Shown: in pieces, positions 12,046 through 20,642 of the stretch
How positions within the stretch are numbered: the stretch's first letter is position 1
Layout: each line of letters starts with the position of its first letter
Virus record (IMG/VR): IMGVR_UViG_3300007540_000101
Span: 1 to 24,253 of that record
Length of the DNA: 24,253 bases
From: a virus
Strand: one strand, 5' to 3'
Position numbers and translations under genes: made by a program
The notes under the pieces: generated by a model
What the model was told of the DNA's origin: nothing
The model's input: the letters and a program-made list of their open reading frames with translations, nothing else
Database searches by the model: none

Positions 12046-12055
12046 GGTGCAATAA

Positions 12056-12406
12056 ATGAATATACTGGAACATATAAAAGCGGCGCATGAAGCTATGCGT
12101 GAAGTTGATTGGCGTTTAGAAAATGCTAACATTTGCACAACTATAGTTGATTGGCGCTTAATAGATGATGTGTACCCGTTCTATTCTAAAATTGTTTTCG
12201 ATTCTGATTTAGACTCATTTTGTACTGTGATAGGTACCTTGGACGACACTTACCATGTCCGAGATATCTTTCACGGTATAGAGTTCTTTCATCATTTCGA
12301 TGACTTGCAGTTATATAAAGAAGACACTACTCTATTTGAGCGGTTTCTCAAGTCTATTTCTGCTGAAGATATGAACGAATTAATACATAACGAAATGGGA
12401 GTTTAA
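12056..12406 (+). CDS. Hypothetical acidic protein, 116 aa
   Basis: This 116-residue protein is acidic with a helical N-terminus (ILEHIKAAHEAMREVDWRLEN) and an aromatic- and His-rich middle (VRDIFHGIEFFHHFDD, about 77-92). No family is recognised and no membrane segment is seen. It starts 10 bases after the DNA polymerase stop with AAGGTG as ribosome binding site and ends one base before the next gene. It is probably co-translated with the polymerase. Confidence 0.6.
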   Translation: MNILEHIKAAHEAMREVDWRLENANICTTIVDWRLIDDVYPFYSKIVFDSDLDSFCTVIGTLDDTYHVRDIFHGIEFFHHFDDLQLYKEDTTLFERFLKSISAEDMNELIHNEMGV

Positions 12407-12407
12407 T

Positions 12408-12740
12408 ATGAATATTAAAACTTTAAAAGTCTTAGCTTATATTGGTGAATCAGAGGTAATTAGTTACTATGACACCGCTATAACTGAAGACAAATATGAC
12501 ATCTTAGATCTTCTAAGCTTTAAGTTAGACGAATCAGAGTATTTCACTAATTGGAAGATTTTCGATGGGGAAAAACAAGTAGCGGCTAAAGCTACAGTAG
12601 CCACAGAGGTCACAGACAAGGTCACTGAGCTACTTAAAGAAAGATGCAGGGAACTGTATGCACTACATGAGAACTATGCACAGGTTGCAAAGCTGGTAGG
12701 TAAGCACCCTACTACTGTACGCACTTGGATTAACTCATAA
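12408..12740 (+). CDS. Protein with C-terminal helix-turn-helix, 110 aa
   Basis: The last 35 residues, with CRELYALHENYAQVAKLVG followed by KHPTTVRTWI, form a good HTH of the helix-turn-helix/transposase-like class: AQVAKLVG is the first helix and TVRTWI the recognition helix. The first 70 residues are acidic and mixed in structure. The protein may bind DNA as a regulator or a replication accessory factor. It is located between the DNA polymerase and the exonuclease genes and starts after GGAG. No dyad was noticed in its own leader that would suggest autoregulation. Confidence 0.6.
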   Translation: MNIKTLKVLAYIGESEVISYYDTAITEDKYDILDLLSFKLDESEYFTNWKIFDGEKQVAAKATVATEVTDKVTELLKERCRELYALHENYAQVAKLVGKHPTTVRTWINS

Positions 12741-12759
12741 ACGAATATAGGAGAATACT

Positions 12760-13347
12760 ATGCCAAATTGGTGTGGAAACAAAATGATTATCGATGTTTC
12801 TGAGTGCGAAAAAGGAAACGAATTCGAAGAAAAATTAGTCTGGTTAAAGATCCAAACAGAACAGCCTGATGTAGGTTTGTTCGAGTATATGTGTCCAGCC
12901 TCTGACTACCCCGGAGAAGAAGATAGCTACGGGGGTTTGTATGGAACTAAGTGGGACACTGACATACCTGATGTATCAGACTTTGACGAGTATTCGATAG
13001 AAGGTTGCGGTGGTACTGAAATATTTAAGGACGATGATGGGCGCTATGTGTTGTTGTTTAAGACAGCATGGAGTCCTGCAACAGGTTTCTTTGATAAGCT
13101 TATGGGCCGTAACGAAGGCATGACAGGTATACTACTGTATTGTGAGCAGGGGCAAGACTTCTGTGGTGCTTACAACAGTGACATCGAGTACCACTATGAT
13201 ATGACCGAAATCTGTGAAGAGAACGGTATTAAACAAGAAGATGAAGAAGACCCTGATTTCTGGGGTGACGAATACATCGATGAAGTTTTAGAAGTAGTCG
13301 GTGATGAAGTCGGCGAATCATTTGCGTATATTGATTACGGCGGCTAA
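12760..13347 (+). CDS. Api92/YubB ferredoxin-like domain protein, 195 aa
   Basis: The opening MPNWCGNKM, followed by LFEYMCPAS, YGTKWDTD, and FKTAWSPATGFFDKL, matches the Api92-like (YubB, DUF1281) family, in which the pattern is MPNW(C)xN, LF..P, WGTKWD and TAWSPP. These proteins are found on plasmids and phages and adopt a ferredoxin-like fold; their role is unknown. The C-terminus here (about 165-195) is very acidic. It has an ATAGGAGA ribosome binding site. Its job in a replication cluster is unclear. Confidence 0.75.
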   Translation: MPNWCGNKMIIDVSECEKGNEFEEKLVWLKIQTEQPDVGLFEYMCPASDYPGEEDSYGGLYGTKWDTDIPDVSDFDEYSIEGCGGTEIFKDDDGRYVLLFKTAWSPATGFFDKLMGRNEGMTGILLYCEQGQDFCGAYNSDIEYHYDMTEICEENGIKQEDEEDPDFWGDEYIDEVLEVVGDEVGESFAYIDYGG

Positions 13348-13367
13348 ACTAAAATAAGGAAAATAAT

Positions 13368-14117
13368 ATGTCTGAAGATAGTAAGACGATACTAATAGTC
13401 GATGGCGACCCTCTAATGTTTAGAGCCGCTTATAATAAGAACTCAGCGGAAGAAGCATTTGAGGCTTATATGGAAAGGTTGGAAGACCTTAAACTCGATA
13501 CCTTCTGTGATGACTTTATGGTTGCAGTGTACGGCGTAGATAACTTTCGTCATGACTTTTTTGCCGATTATAAAAACACCCCTAATCGTCATAAGTCAAA
13601 AGCTAACAACCCGTATTTCTTCGAGTTAAGAGCAATGATCGTCGAACAAGGTCTCGGTGTTCCTGCTGATGGTATGGAAGCAGATGATTTGGTACGTATA
13701 TGGTCTGAAGAACAGAAAGCACTAGGTAACACTACTGTAATTGCTTCTGTTGATAAAGATCTACAATGCATACCCGGCGCTCACTTCTTGATTCACAGAG
13801 ATACATTGATTCATGTAGATGAAGACACAGCAGATAATCACTACTGGACACAAATACTTACTGGTGACAGTGTTGATAACATCCGTGGCCTTAAAGGTAT
13901 CGGCCCTAAGAAAGCTCAAGCAATCTTAAAAGGTGCCAAAACATCTGAAGAGCGTAAACAGAGAGTGATTGATAAGTATTATGAAGTATATGGTGGTAAC
14001 TGGAAAACAGAGATTACCCATACAGGTACTTTGATTCACATTATGCGAACCCCAACTGACATGTTTAATGTCGGCGATGGTTTGCCAACTAACCTGAAGG
14101 AAGCCGTTGAAGTTTAA
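13368..14117 (+). CDS. 5'-3' exonuclease (FEN/T7 gp6-like), 249 aa
   Basis: This enzyme would remove RNA primers and degrade DNA from 5' ends, as T7 gp6 does. The acidic metal-binding residues are all present: VDGD (Asp12), EADD (Glu104, Asp106, Asp107), SVDKD (Asp129, Asp131), and GDSVDN (Asp167, Asp170), followed by the helix-hairpin-helix GIGPKKAQAIL (177-187) that binds DNA. The length of 249 is shorter than T7 gp6 (300). It lies between DNA polymerase and primase-helicase, with AAGGAAAA as ribosome binding site, matching the T7 gene order. Confidence 0.93.
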   Translation: MSEDSKTILIVDGDPLMFRAAYNKNSAEEAFEAYMERLEDLKLDTFCDDFMVAVYGVDNFRHDFFADYKNTPNRHKSKANNPYFFELRAMIVEQGLGVPADGMEADDLVRIWSEEQKALGNTTVIASVDKDLQCIPGAHFLIHRDTLIHVDEDTADNHYWTQILTGDSVDNIRGLKGIGPKKAQAILKGAKTSEERKQRVIDKYYEVYGGNWKTEITHTGTLIHIMRTPTDMFNVGDGLPTNLKEAVEV

Positions 14118-14138
14118 CGGTTTCTCAAGGAGAAATAT

Positions 14139-14660
14139 ATGAGTAAGTTTGTAGCTAAGAAAGAATACATTAAGTCTGATTTAGGCCATTGGGAGTATAC
14201 CGGGGTTAATGCCGATATGTCTAAGTGTTTCGGTTTTTGTTATCTTGTTATTAATAAAACCCGAAATAAGTTTTACATAGGCAAGAAGCAACTATGGACT
14301 TATAAGAAAAATACACATGTTAAGACCGGAAAGGCTCCTTGGCGAGTGTATGCTACATCTTCGTCCCATGTTAAAGCAGACGCTAAACTGGGAGATGAAA
14401 TTGAATACCACATGTTGGGTGTGTTTAACACCCGTGCGTGGTGCAACTATACTGAGGCGTATTTACAAATGGCACTACAAGCCATTACTGATCGTGATGA
14501 AAAAGGCGAAAGACGTTGGTACAATAATCAAGTTGCCGCTGTTCGATTTATACCTAAAGAGGATAAAGAACAACACGAAGTAATGGAGAAGTGCTTATCG
14601 AAAGCGTCTCGATTAATTAAATCCGGGAGGAAATCAAATGTTAAAGCTAATGATGCGTAG
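14139..14660 (+). CDS. GIY-YIG nuclease of SegE-like type, 173 aa
   Basis: A GIY-YIG nuclease core is visible: GFCYLVINKTRNKFYIGKK (residues 32-50, with Tyr35 for the GIY Tyr and Tyr46-Ile47-Gly48 for YIG), VYATSS (70-75) and the catalytic Glu candidate Glu106 in TEAYLQ. The YxTSS spacing resembles the T4 SegE group. It may be a homing-like endonuclease, or a domesticated nuclease that takes the place of T7 gp3 endonuclease I, which lies at a comparable point and cuts junctions and host DNA; no separate gp3 homologue is seen in the window. The ribosome binding site is AAGGAGAA. The end overlaps the next gene by 23 bases. Confidence 0.75.
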   Translation: MSKFVAKKEYIKSDLGHWEYTGVNADMSKCFGFCYLVINKTRNKFYIGKKQLWTYKKNTHVKTGKAPWRVYATSSSHVKADAKLGDEIEYHMLGVFNTRAWCNYTEAYLQMALQAITDRDEKGERRWYNNQVAAVRFIPKEDKEQHEVMEKCLSKASRLIKSGRKSNVKANDA

Positions 14661-14841
14661 TATTGCGGTTTTGATCATGGTCGGCTCTATGGTATACACA
14701 CCTTTAATGATAGGCTATCTTAATATTCGAGGCGAAAGTCTGAGTGTTGTCGATGCGTTTATCGCTGGCATAGCGGTAATGTGCTATTTAGGTTTTATGT
14801 ACCGAGGAAAGACTAATGAAAAAGAAGTTAGCAAAGGCTAA
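14638..14841 (+). CDS. Small membrane protein with two spans, 67 aa
   Basis: This 67-residue protein has two hydrophobic segments (about residues 7-27 and 39-56) joined by a polar loop (NIRGESLSVV) and ends in a charged tail (YRGKTNEKEVSKG), giving a hairpin topology with both ends in the cytoplasm. It starts inside the nuclease gene with a strong GGGAGG upstream and ends inside the primase-helicase gene (26-base overlap). Overlaps at both ends imply tight coupling. It might tether something to the membrane, or be a holin-like small protein, but nothing supports a specific role. Confidence 0.65.
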   Translation: MLKLMMRSIAVLIMVGSMVYTPLMIGYLNIRGESLSVVDAFIAGIAVMCYLGFMYRGKTNEKEVSKG

Positions 14842-16468
14842 GTTCCTATACCACATGTCATGTATTAAGTGCGATAGCAGTGATGGCTATGGCGCTTATG
14901 ATGATGGTTGGGGTAAATGCTTTTCTTGTGGTGAATCTTATAAATGGGATACTAAAGAGGAGAAGCCCGTGGAACAAACAATATTTAAGAAAGAAGTAAT
15001 GTCAGGGCCGTCTCTTACTGTTGAAGAGATAGGTCAATATGCTACACGAGGTTTTCGTGAGCGAAATATTCCAAAACAAATCACTGAGTTTTTCGGTGTA
15101 AAAGCGGGGGTAGACATTAATGGCGACATTATTGAACACTACTATCCTTATGGAGTAGATCAGACTGTAGGCTACAAAATACGAAAGCTCCCTAAAGAGT
15201 TTCGATCTGTAGGTACGATAGAAGGTCTATTTGGTCAACAACAATTTAACGGTGGTAGGAGATTAGTTATAGTCGAGGGCGAAATAGACGCTATGTCTGT
15301 TGCTTACGCGTACCACCAACGCCACAAAGGGAAGATCTACCCTGTAGTATCTCTTCCAAGCGCAAGTGGCTTGAAACAATTATTAGCACAACGTGACTGG
15401 GTTCGTAGATTCGATGAAGTTGTGTTGATGTTAGATAATGATGAAGCAGGCCAGAAGGCGCTTGCTGAAGCATGTAAGATTATCGGTGTTGATAAGGCTC
15501 GCATAGCTAAGCTGCGTTGTAAAGATGCTAATGAAGAGTTACTTACACACGGGCCTAATGGTATCTTAGAAGCCATTTGGGATGCTCAACCGTGGTCTCC
15601 AGCAGGTATTTTACAAGGTGATGAACTTTGGGAAAAACTAATGGAACGGCAGTCTACAAAATCTATCCCTTACCCTCCCTGCTTACAGGGCGTAAATGAA
15701 AAGACTAAAGGTATGAGATTCGGTGAAGTAGATTTGTTTACTTCGGGTACTGGTTCAGGTAAATCAACCGTTATTAAAGAAATTATATTGCACCTTAAAA
15801 ATACAACTGAAGACGGCATCGGAATAATCTCCCTCGAAGAGTCTCCCGGTGATACTGTAGAGAAGTTTATTGGTATGCAATTAAATCAAAACTTAGCAGA
15901 TGTTGAGATCTCAGAAGAGGAACAACGTAAGGCGTTTGAAGAAGTCTTTGGTGACAACCGCATTAAGCTGTTAGATCACCAAGGCTCTGTATCAGACGAC
16001 TCCTTGATGGATAAGATTGAGACCCTTGCTCTAATGGGTTGTAAATATCTAATCCTTGATCACCTTACTATTGCTGTGTCAGAGGTAGAAGCTAACGATG
16101 CTAACCAAGCGGTTGACAAAGTTATGTCTGACCTACTAAAGACAGCTAAAAAGCATGATGTATGGTTAGGAGTTATCTCTCACCTGCGTAAAACAGGTAT
16201 GGGTTCTAAATCATTTGAAGAAGGTAAAATGCCTTCTATGGATGATATCAAAGGCTCCGGTTCTGTTAAGCAAATTAGCTTTCAAATTATAGCATTTGCT
16301 CGTAACATGATTGCTTCAAGTGAGGCTGAACGTAACACAATTAAAATACGGGTTCTTAAATCAAGATTCACAGGTCGTACCGGTGATGCGGGTGGTGCAT
16401 TCTATAATGCAGATACAGGCAGATTAGACTATGTAGACCACGAATTTAACGAAGAACCTGAACTGTAA
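14816..16468 (+). CDS. Primase-helicase (T7 gp4-like), 550 aa
   Basis: This bifunctional protein unwinds DNA and makes RNA primers. The zinc-binding domain has Cys16, Cys19, Cys35 and Cys38, with the same spacing as T7. The Toprim primase core has EGEID (Glu154, Glu156, Asp158) and DNDEAG (Asp207, Asp209). The helicase Walker A is GTGSGKST (311-318, Lys316), followed by the SLEES and LILDH blocks of RecA/DnaB-type hexameric helicases. The length of 550 is close to T7 gp4A (566). An internal Met62 (ATG 14999) lies where T7 makes its primase-less form gp4B. GAGGAAA upstream supports the start. It overlaps the membrane-protein gene by 26 bases. Confidence 0.96.
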   Translation: MKKKLAKAKFLYHMSCIKCDSSDGYGAYDDGWGKCFSCGESYKWDTKEEKPVEQTIFKKEVMSGPSLTVEEIGQYATRGFRERNIPKQITEFFGVKAGVDINGDIIEHYYPYGVDQTVGYKIRKLPKEFRSVGTIEGLFGQQQFNGGRRLVIVEGEIDAMSVAYAYHQRHKGKIYPVVSLPSASGLKQLLAQRDWVRRFDEVVLMLDNDEAGQKALAEACKIIGVDKARIAKLRCKDANEELLTHGPNGILEAIWDAQPWSPAGILQGDELWEKLMERQSTKSIPYPPCLQGVNEKTKGMRFGEVDLFTSGTGSGKSTVIKEIILHLKNTTEDGIGIISLEESPGDTVEKFIGMQLNQNLADVEISEEEQRKAFEEVFGDNRIKLLDHQGSVSDDSLMDKIETLALMGCKYLILDHLTIAVSEVEANDANQAVDKVMSDLLKTAKKHDVWLGVISHLRKTGMGSKSFEEGKMPSMDDIKGSGSVKQISFQIIAFARNMIASSEAERNTIKIRVLKSRFTGRTGDAGGAFYNADTGRLDYVDHEFNEEPEL

Positions 16469-16485
16469 TATATAAGGATAAAAGT

Positions 16486-18198
16486 ATGGAAGATAAAAAG
16501 GTAGTAGTAGATTTAAGCGCACTTTACATTGCTATGTGCTACGCGTACACTTGTTTAGACTTTGAAAAGAAGGTAGTTTTAAACGGGTACAAAACTTTAT
16601 CAAGCCTTTACACTGAGGAAGCAGGAGAGCAATTCCCTGAAGAAATACTTGAGCCACTCCCTTTAGAAGATATCCACTCTGGCATCTACTTTAGCTTAGT
16701 TGATTGCATTGAAACCTCTTTTGACTTTAAAGAACTAATGCGAGTAGATAGAAAAGCTTATGGGTATGTTAAACGTTTAATCGATCACATTGAGAAACAA
16801 GGCAAAAAGCAGGAAAAAGCAGACAATGAAAAACTTCGTATAGAAGACGCTAAAACTTTGTCTCTTGCAGATGCTGCTAAACTTGTCCAAGACTTTATGA
16901 ATGGTTCTTGGATTAAAACTTTAATTGTACAACGTGCAGGCATAGCAAGGAATTCGTCTAGCAGAGTGCCTGAAACTTTTGGCATTTATGATAAGGCTAA
17001 AAATACTTGCACTTGTGTACTTGATGATGACAAACCGTTTGCTTACATGAATCGAACTAATTCAATATCTCACTGGTTCGCATATGAGCTTGGTAACTAT
17101 TCACAATACTTAAAAGGAAAAGCAGGAGGGCAAGATGAGGACGAAGAAGAAGTTTACTCTATGCTATCCTCTATCCTTGAGGGTGTAGTGAATACAGGTA
17201 GTAATGCTTCTGAAAGAGATTGGGCAGAAGGTAAGGTATGTGCTGTGACTCTAAAAGGTGTTAACCTGCCCGGTGTTGCATTGCGTGTTGACCCTTTGGC
17301 TTTCTCTCTTGCTGAACTACGTTACATGGCACAACAGATTCAAGCTCTAAATGAAATAGCAGAGAAAGCAGAAGGTATGTGTGTAACCCCTAACGAAATT
17401 TACTATGGTAAAAATGTTAGAGTTGATCTCACTGAGACACACGCCGCTTTTACTACTTCACAAAAGTTTGAACGTTATGATTTGTCATTAGTTAACATTG
17501 ATAGACCAGCAGAAGCTTTAGTTGAGCAGATAAAAGGTATCCTAGCGAAACCTGAAGATGAGCGACCCGATCTTATTACTGGCCTGTTATACGGTGTTCC
17601 CGGTTCAGGTAAATCTATGTTGGCAAATTACTTAGGTCAACAACTAGGTGTTCCTGTACTTAAGAAAACTTATGCAGATCTTCAATCTATGTATGTAGGT
17701 GAAGGTGAAAAGAATCTGAAGGAAGCTTTCCAAGAAGCGGAGATCAAGCAGGCTATTTTGTTAATCGATGAAATTGATTCTATTGCTGGCAACCGTCAGA
17801 ATGCAGACAAGAACTACCAGAAAACCTTTACTAATCAGCTACTTACTGAGCTTGATAACTTTAAAGGCATATTCTTAGCTACCTCTAACTTTATGGAGGG
17901 TCTTGATTCCGCTATCCTGAGACGTTTATTCTTGAAAATTAAATTTGATTTTCTCACAGAAGAACAACAGCAATCTGCGTTTGAGTTGTACTTCCCTAAG
18001 TTAAAGCGTAGCAAATTAGGTCAGATACCTTACTTGACCCCCGGTGACTTCCGTGCAGTACGTGAAGCGGCACAATTTGATGTTGAGAAACTTAATGTCA
18101 AACGTGTTCGTGAACTATTGCAAAAAGAAGTTGATTTAAAGAAATTAACTCTGCGAGAAGTACTTAAAGCAGAAAAGACTGTAGGATACCACTTATGA
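16486..18198 (+). CDS. Classical-clade AAA+ ATPase with a long unique N-terminal region, 570 aa
   Basis: The C-terminal part is a complete AAA+ module of the classical (FtsH/Cdc48/Vps4-type) clade: Walker A GVPGSGKS (370-377), a pore-loop-like MYVGEGEKN (402-410), Walker B LLIDEID (Asp428, Glu429), sensor 1 ATSN (Asn468) and Arg479/Arg480 in ILRRL as arginine-finger candidates. The first 340 residues match no family that I know and include a Glu/Lys-rich segment (about 98-122). The pore-loop pattern suggests translocation or remodelling of a protein substrate rather than DNA unwinding. It stands between primase-helicase and dCMP deaminase and overlaps the latter by four bases. No protease domain is attached. 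Confidence 0.85.
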   Translation: MEDKKVVVDLSALYIAMCYAYTCLDFEKKVVLNGYKTLSSLYTEEAGEQFPEEILEPLPLEDIHSGIYFSLVDCIETSFDFKELMRVDRKAYGYVKRLIDHIEKQGKKQEKADNEKLRIEDAKTLSLADAAKLVQDFMNGSWIKTLIVQRAGIARNSSSRVPETFGIYDKAKNTCTCVLDDDKPFAYMNRTNSISHWFAYELGNYSQYLKGKAGGQDEDEEEVYSMLSSILEGVVNTGSNASERDWAEGKVCAVTLKGVNLPGVALRVDPLAFSLAELRYMAQQIQALNEIAEKAEGMCVTPNEIYYGKNVRVDLTETHAAFTTSQKFERYDLSLVNIDRPAEALVEQIKGILAKPEDERPDLITGLLYGVPGSGKSMLANYLGQQLGVPVLKKTYADLQSMYVGEGEKNLKEAFQEAEIKQAILLIDEIDSIAGNRQNADKNYQKTFTNQLLTELDNFKGIFLATSNFMEGLDSAILRRLFLKIKFDFLTEEQQQSAFELYFPKLKRSKLGQIPYLTPGDFRAVREAAQFDVEKLNVKRVRELLQKEVDLKKLTLREVLKAEKTVGYHL

Positions 18199-18635
18199 GT
18201 AAAATTATCGGCAAATTAAATCCGTTAAACCCCCGATTAAAAGAGCATACATTTATGATGGATATTGCTCAAAGAGTTGCCGATGAGAGTCACGATCCTA
18301 AAACAAAGGTAGGTGCTGTTATAGCTAAGGATAGGAATATACTTTCATATGGCTATAATGGCACAGTACAGGGATCTAGTAACGTCATGCGTTGTAGTGA
18401 TAACAAGTGCTTAGATACTGTTATTCATGCAGAGATGAACGCTCTGGCGAAGCTCGCTATGTCTACACATTCCGGAAAGGGTTCAACACTATATTGCACT
18501 CTGTTCCCGTGTATGCCTTGTTCTCTTTCTCTTATTCAAGCGGGAATTGATACTGTAATATACAAAAACGACTATAAAGAAAATGAGGCTGAAGACTTAC
18601 TTCGGTCAAGTAATGTTAAACTATTTAAATTATAA
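18195..18635 (+). CDS. Deoxycytidylate (dCMP) deaminase, 146 aa
   Basis: This enzyme converts dCMP to dUMP, the precursor of dTTP. Zinc-binding and catalytic residues are seen: HAEMNAL (His78, Glu80 as the proton shuttle) and PCMPC (Cys106, Cys109). KTKVGAVI near residue 36 is typical of the cytidine deaminase fold in this family. At 146 residues it is short; T4 dCMP deaminase (193) has extra sequence for allosteric control. The start overlaps the AAA+ gene stop (ATGA) and it precedes the ribonucleotide reductase genes, so this is a dNTP supply operon. No thymidylate synthase is seen in the window. Confidence 0.92.
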   Translation: MSKIIGKLNPLNPRLKEHTFMMDIAQRVADESHDPKTKVGAVIAKDRNILSYGYNGTVQGSSNVMRCSDNKCLDTVIHAEMNALAKLAMSTHSGKGSTLYCTLFPCMPCSLSLIQAGIDTVIYKNDYKENEAEDLLRSSNVKLFKL

Positions 18636-18646
18636 GAGGAACTATT

Positions 18647-20638
18647 GTGCTAGCAATTTATGGAATCAATATTGATTTGACAAGAGACAACCGTTTGTCA
18701 AGTCAGGCTCTTAAGCTACTAAAGGATTTTTACTTGGAAACAGGGGAGACAAGCCCCCAAGAAGCCTTTGCGAGAGCCGCTGTAGCATATTGTGATGGGG
18801 ATTTAGAATTAGCCCAACGCATCTATGACTATGTATCTAAAGGTTGGTTTATGTATAGCAGTCCGGTTCTTTCTAATGCGCCTCTTCCCGGAGAGGCCTT
18901 TAGAGGGTTACCTATTAGCTGTTTTCTATCCTATGTACCTGACACTGTAGAAGGTTTAATTTCCCATCATGCAGAGACCGCTTGGTTATCTGTAAAAGGT
19001 GGTGGTGTTGGGGGTCATTGGTCCGATGTTCGTGGTATAACTGAGAAGTCTGCTGGTGTAATACCTATGATGAAAGTCTCTGATGCTCAGATGACCTCAT
19101 ACAAACAAGGTAAGACTCGCAAGGGTTCTTATGCCGCTTATCTCGATGTATCACACCCTGATATTGTTGAGTTTATTAACTTTAAAGTACCTACTGGTGG
19201 TGATGTTAATCGCAAGTGTTTTAACCTATTTAACGCTGTTAACCTCAGTGATGAGTTTATGGAAGCGGCTAAATCCGGACAAAACTGGGATTTGATTTGT
19301 CCAGATAAGAATGTTGTTATTGATACGGTTAAAGCAAGAGACCTTTGGGAACGCATACTTGATGCTCGTTTCCGTACTGGTTCACCGTACATGAACTTCA
19401 TTGACACAGCTAACAGAGCGTTACCCGAATATCAGAAAGACTTAGGTCTGAAGATACACGGCTCTAACTTATGTAATGAGATACACCTTGCTACTGATGA
19501 TGATCGTACTGCTGTTTGTTGTTTGTCTTCTGTTAACATTGAAGCTTATGATGACTGGAAGGGCACTACTATCATAGAAGACTTAGTGACTTTCTTAGAT
19601 AACGTACTGGATGTATTTATTGCAAACGCACCAGACGATATGCAGAAAGCTAAGTACTCTGCTGAAAGAGAAAGATCTATCGGTATTGGCGCTATGGGTT
19701 TCCATGGTTACTTAATGAAAGAAAACGTTGCTTGGGAATCAGAAGCGGCCTCTGCTATTAACAGAAGTATATTTGGAGACATGAATGAAAAAGCAACTAA
19801 ACAAACTAAGTTCCTTGGTCGTGTTAAGGGAGTCGCCCCGGATGCTAAAGGGTACGGTGTACGCAATGCTCACCTCTTTGCTATTGCTCCAAACGCCAAT
19901 TCATCAATACTCTGTAATTGCACTGCCTCCATTGAGCCGCTTAAGGCAAACGTATATGTTCACAGAACACGAGCTGGAGCAGATGTAATTAAGAACCAGT
20001 ATCTCGGACCTGTCTTGGATACGTATGACATGAATAATGAGGATGTTTGGTCATCTATTATGGATAATGATGGCTCTGTTCAACACCTTGAGTTCCTTTC
20101 TGATCACGATAAAGATGTGTTTAAAACCTCATTTGAATTAGATCAGATGTGGGTTGTAGAACACTCTGCTCAACGTCAAAAGTTTATCTGTCAAGGACAA
20201 TCTGTAAACCTGTTCTTCCCTAGTGGAACCGAAAAGAGCTACGTTAATAAAGTACACCTTAAAGCATGGTCTGATGGCTTGAAAGGTTTGTATTACTTGC
20301 GTACTACTGCTGGTCGTACTGGTGATAAGGTAGGTCAAGCGGTAGAACGTGATGCTCTCGCTACTGACAAGAGCAGCATTGTATACGGTAGACCTGATTG
20401 CCCTTATTGTGAACAAGCTAAAATGTTGTTAAAAATCAAGGGTGTAGAGTTTGAATACATTGACCTAGCAGAAATCGGTAAGACTGCGGCACAAGTTACT
20501 GGACGGAAAGACGTAAGGACTGTACCTCAGATCTATCTCGGTGGCGAGTACATCGGTGGATTCACTGAACTTCAGAAGTATTTTAATAAACCAATAACTA
20601 ACGAAGACGATGATGATTGTCTCAATTGCCAAGGATAA
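18647..20638 (+). CDS. nrdA: Class I ribonucleotide reductase large subunit with built-in glutaredoxin domain, 663 aa
   Basis: This subunit reduces ribonucleotides to deoxyribonucleotides. Catalytic residues align with E. coli NrdA: Cys92 (Cys225), Asn274-Leu-Cys276-Asn-Glu278 (Asn437, Cys439, Glu441), Cys291 (Cys462), APNANSS, and the Tyr549-Tyr550 radical path (Tyr730/731). The N-terminal ATP-cone is missing, so dATP feedback should be absent. After residue about 575 comes a complete glutaredoxin domain, beginning VYGRPDCPYC (active-site Cys585, Cys588) with TVPQIYLGG and GGF, and only then the redox tail DDDDCLNCQG (Cys658, Cys661). The fusion may let the enzyme reload electrons internally. 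The start is GTG after AAGAGGA. NrdB follows after four bases. Confidence 0.95.
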   Translation: MLAIYGINIDLTRDNRLSSQALKLLKDFYLETGETSPQEAFARAAVAYCDGDLELAQRIYDYVSKGWFMYSSPVLSNAPLPGEAFRGLPISCFLSYVPDTVEGLISHHAETAWLSVKGGGVGGHWSDVRGITEKSAGVIPMMKVSDAQMTSYKQGKTRKGSYAAYLDVSHPDIVEFINFKVPTGGDVNRKCFNLFNAVNLSDEFMEAAKSGQNWDLICPDKNVVIDTVKARDLWERILDARFRTGSPYMNFIDTANRALPEYQKDLGLKIHGSNLCNEIHLATDDDRTAVCCLSSVNIEAYDDWKGTTIIEDLVTFLDNVLDVFIANAPDDMQKAKYSAERERSIGIGAMGFHGYLMKENVAWESEAASAINRSIFGDMNEKATKQTKFLGRVKGVAPDAKGYGVRNAHLFAIAPNANSSILCNCTASIEPLKANVYVHRTRAGADVIKNQYLGPVLDTYDMNNEDVWSSIMDNDGSVQHLEFLSDHDKDVFKTSFELDQMWVVEHSAQRQKFICQGQSVNLFFPSGTEKSYVNKVHLKAWSDGLKGLYYLRTTAGRTGDKVGQAVERDALATDKSSIVYGRPDCPYCEQAKMLLKIKGVEFEYIDLAEIGKTAAQVTGRKDVRTVPQIYLGGEYIGGFTELQKYFNKPITNEDDDDCLNCQG

Positions 20639-20642
20639 ACAA

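Noticed and set aside
14317-14583. 88-residue + strand ORF inside the GIY-YIG nuclease gene
   Set aside because: It is out of frame with a gene that has clear motifs, and nothing supports separate expression.
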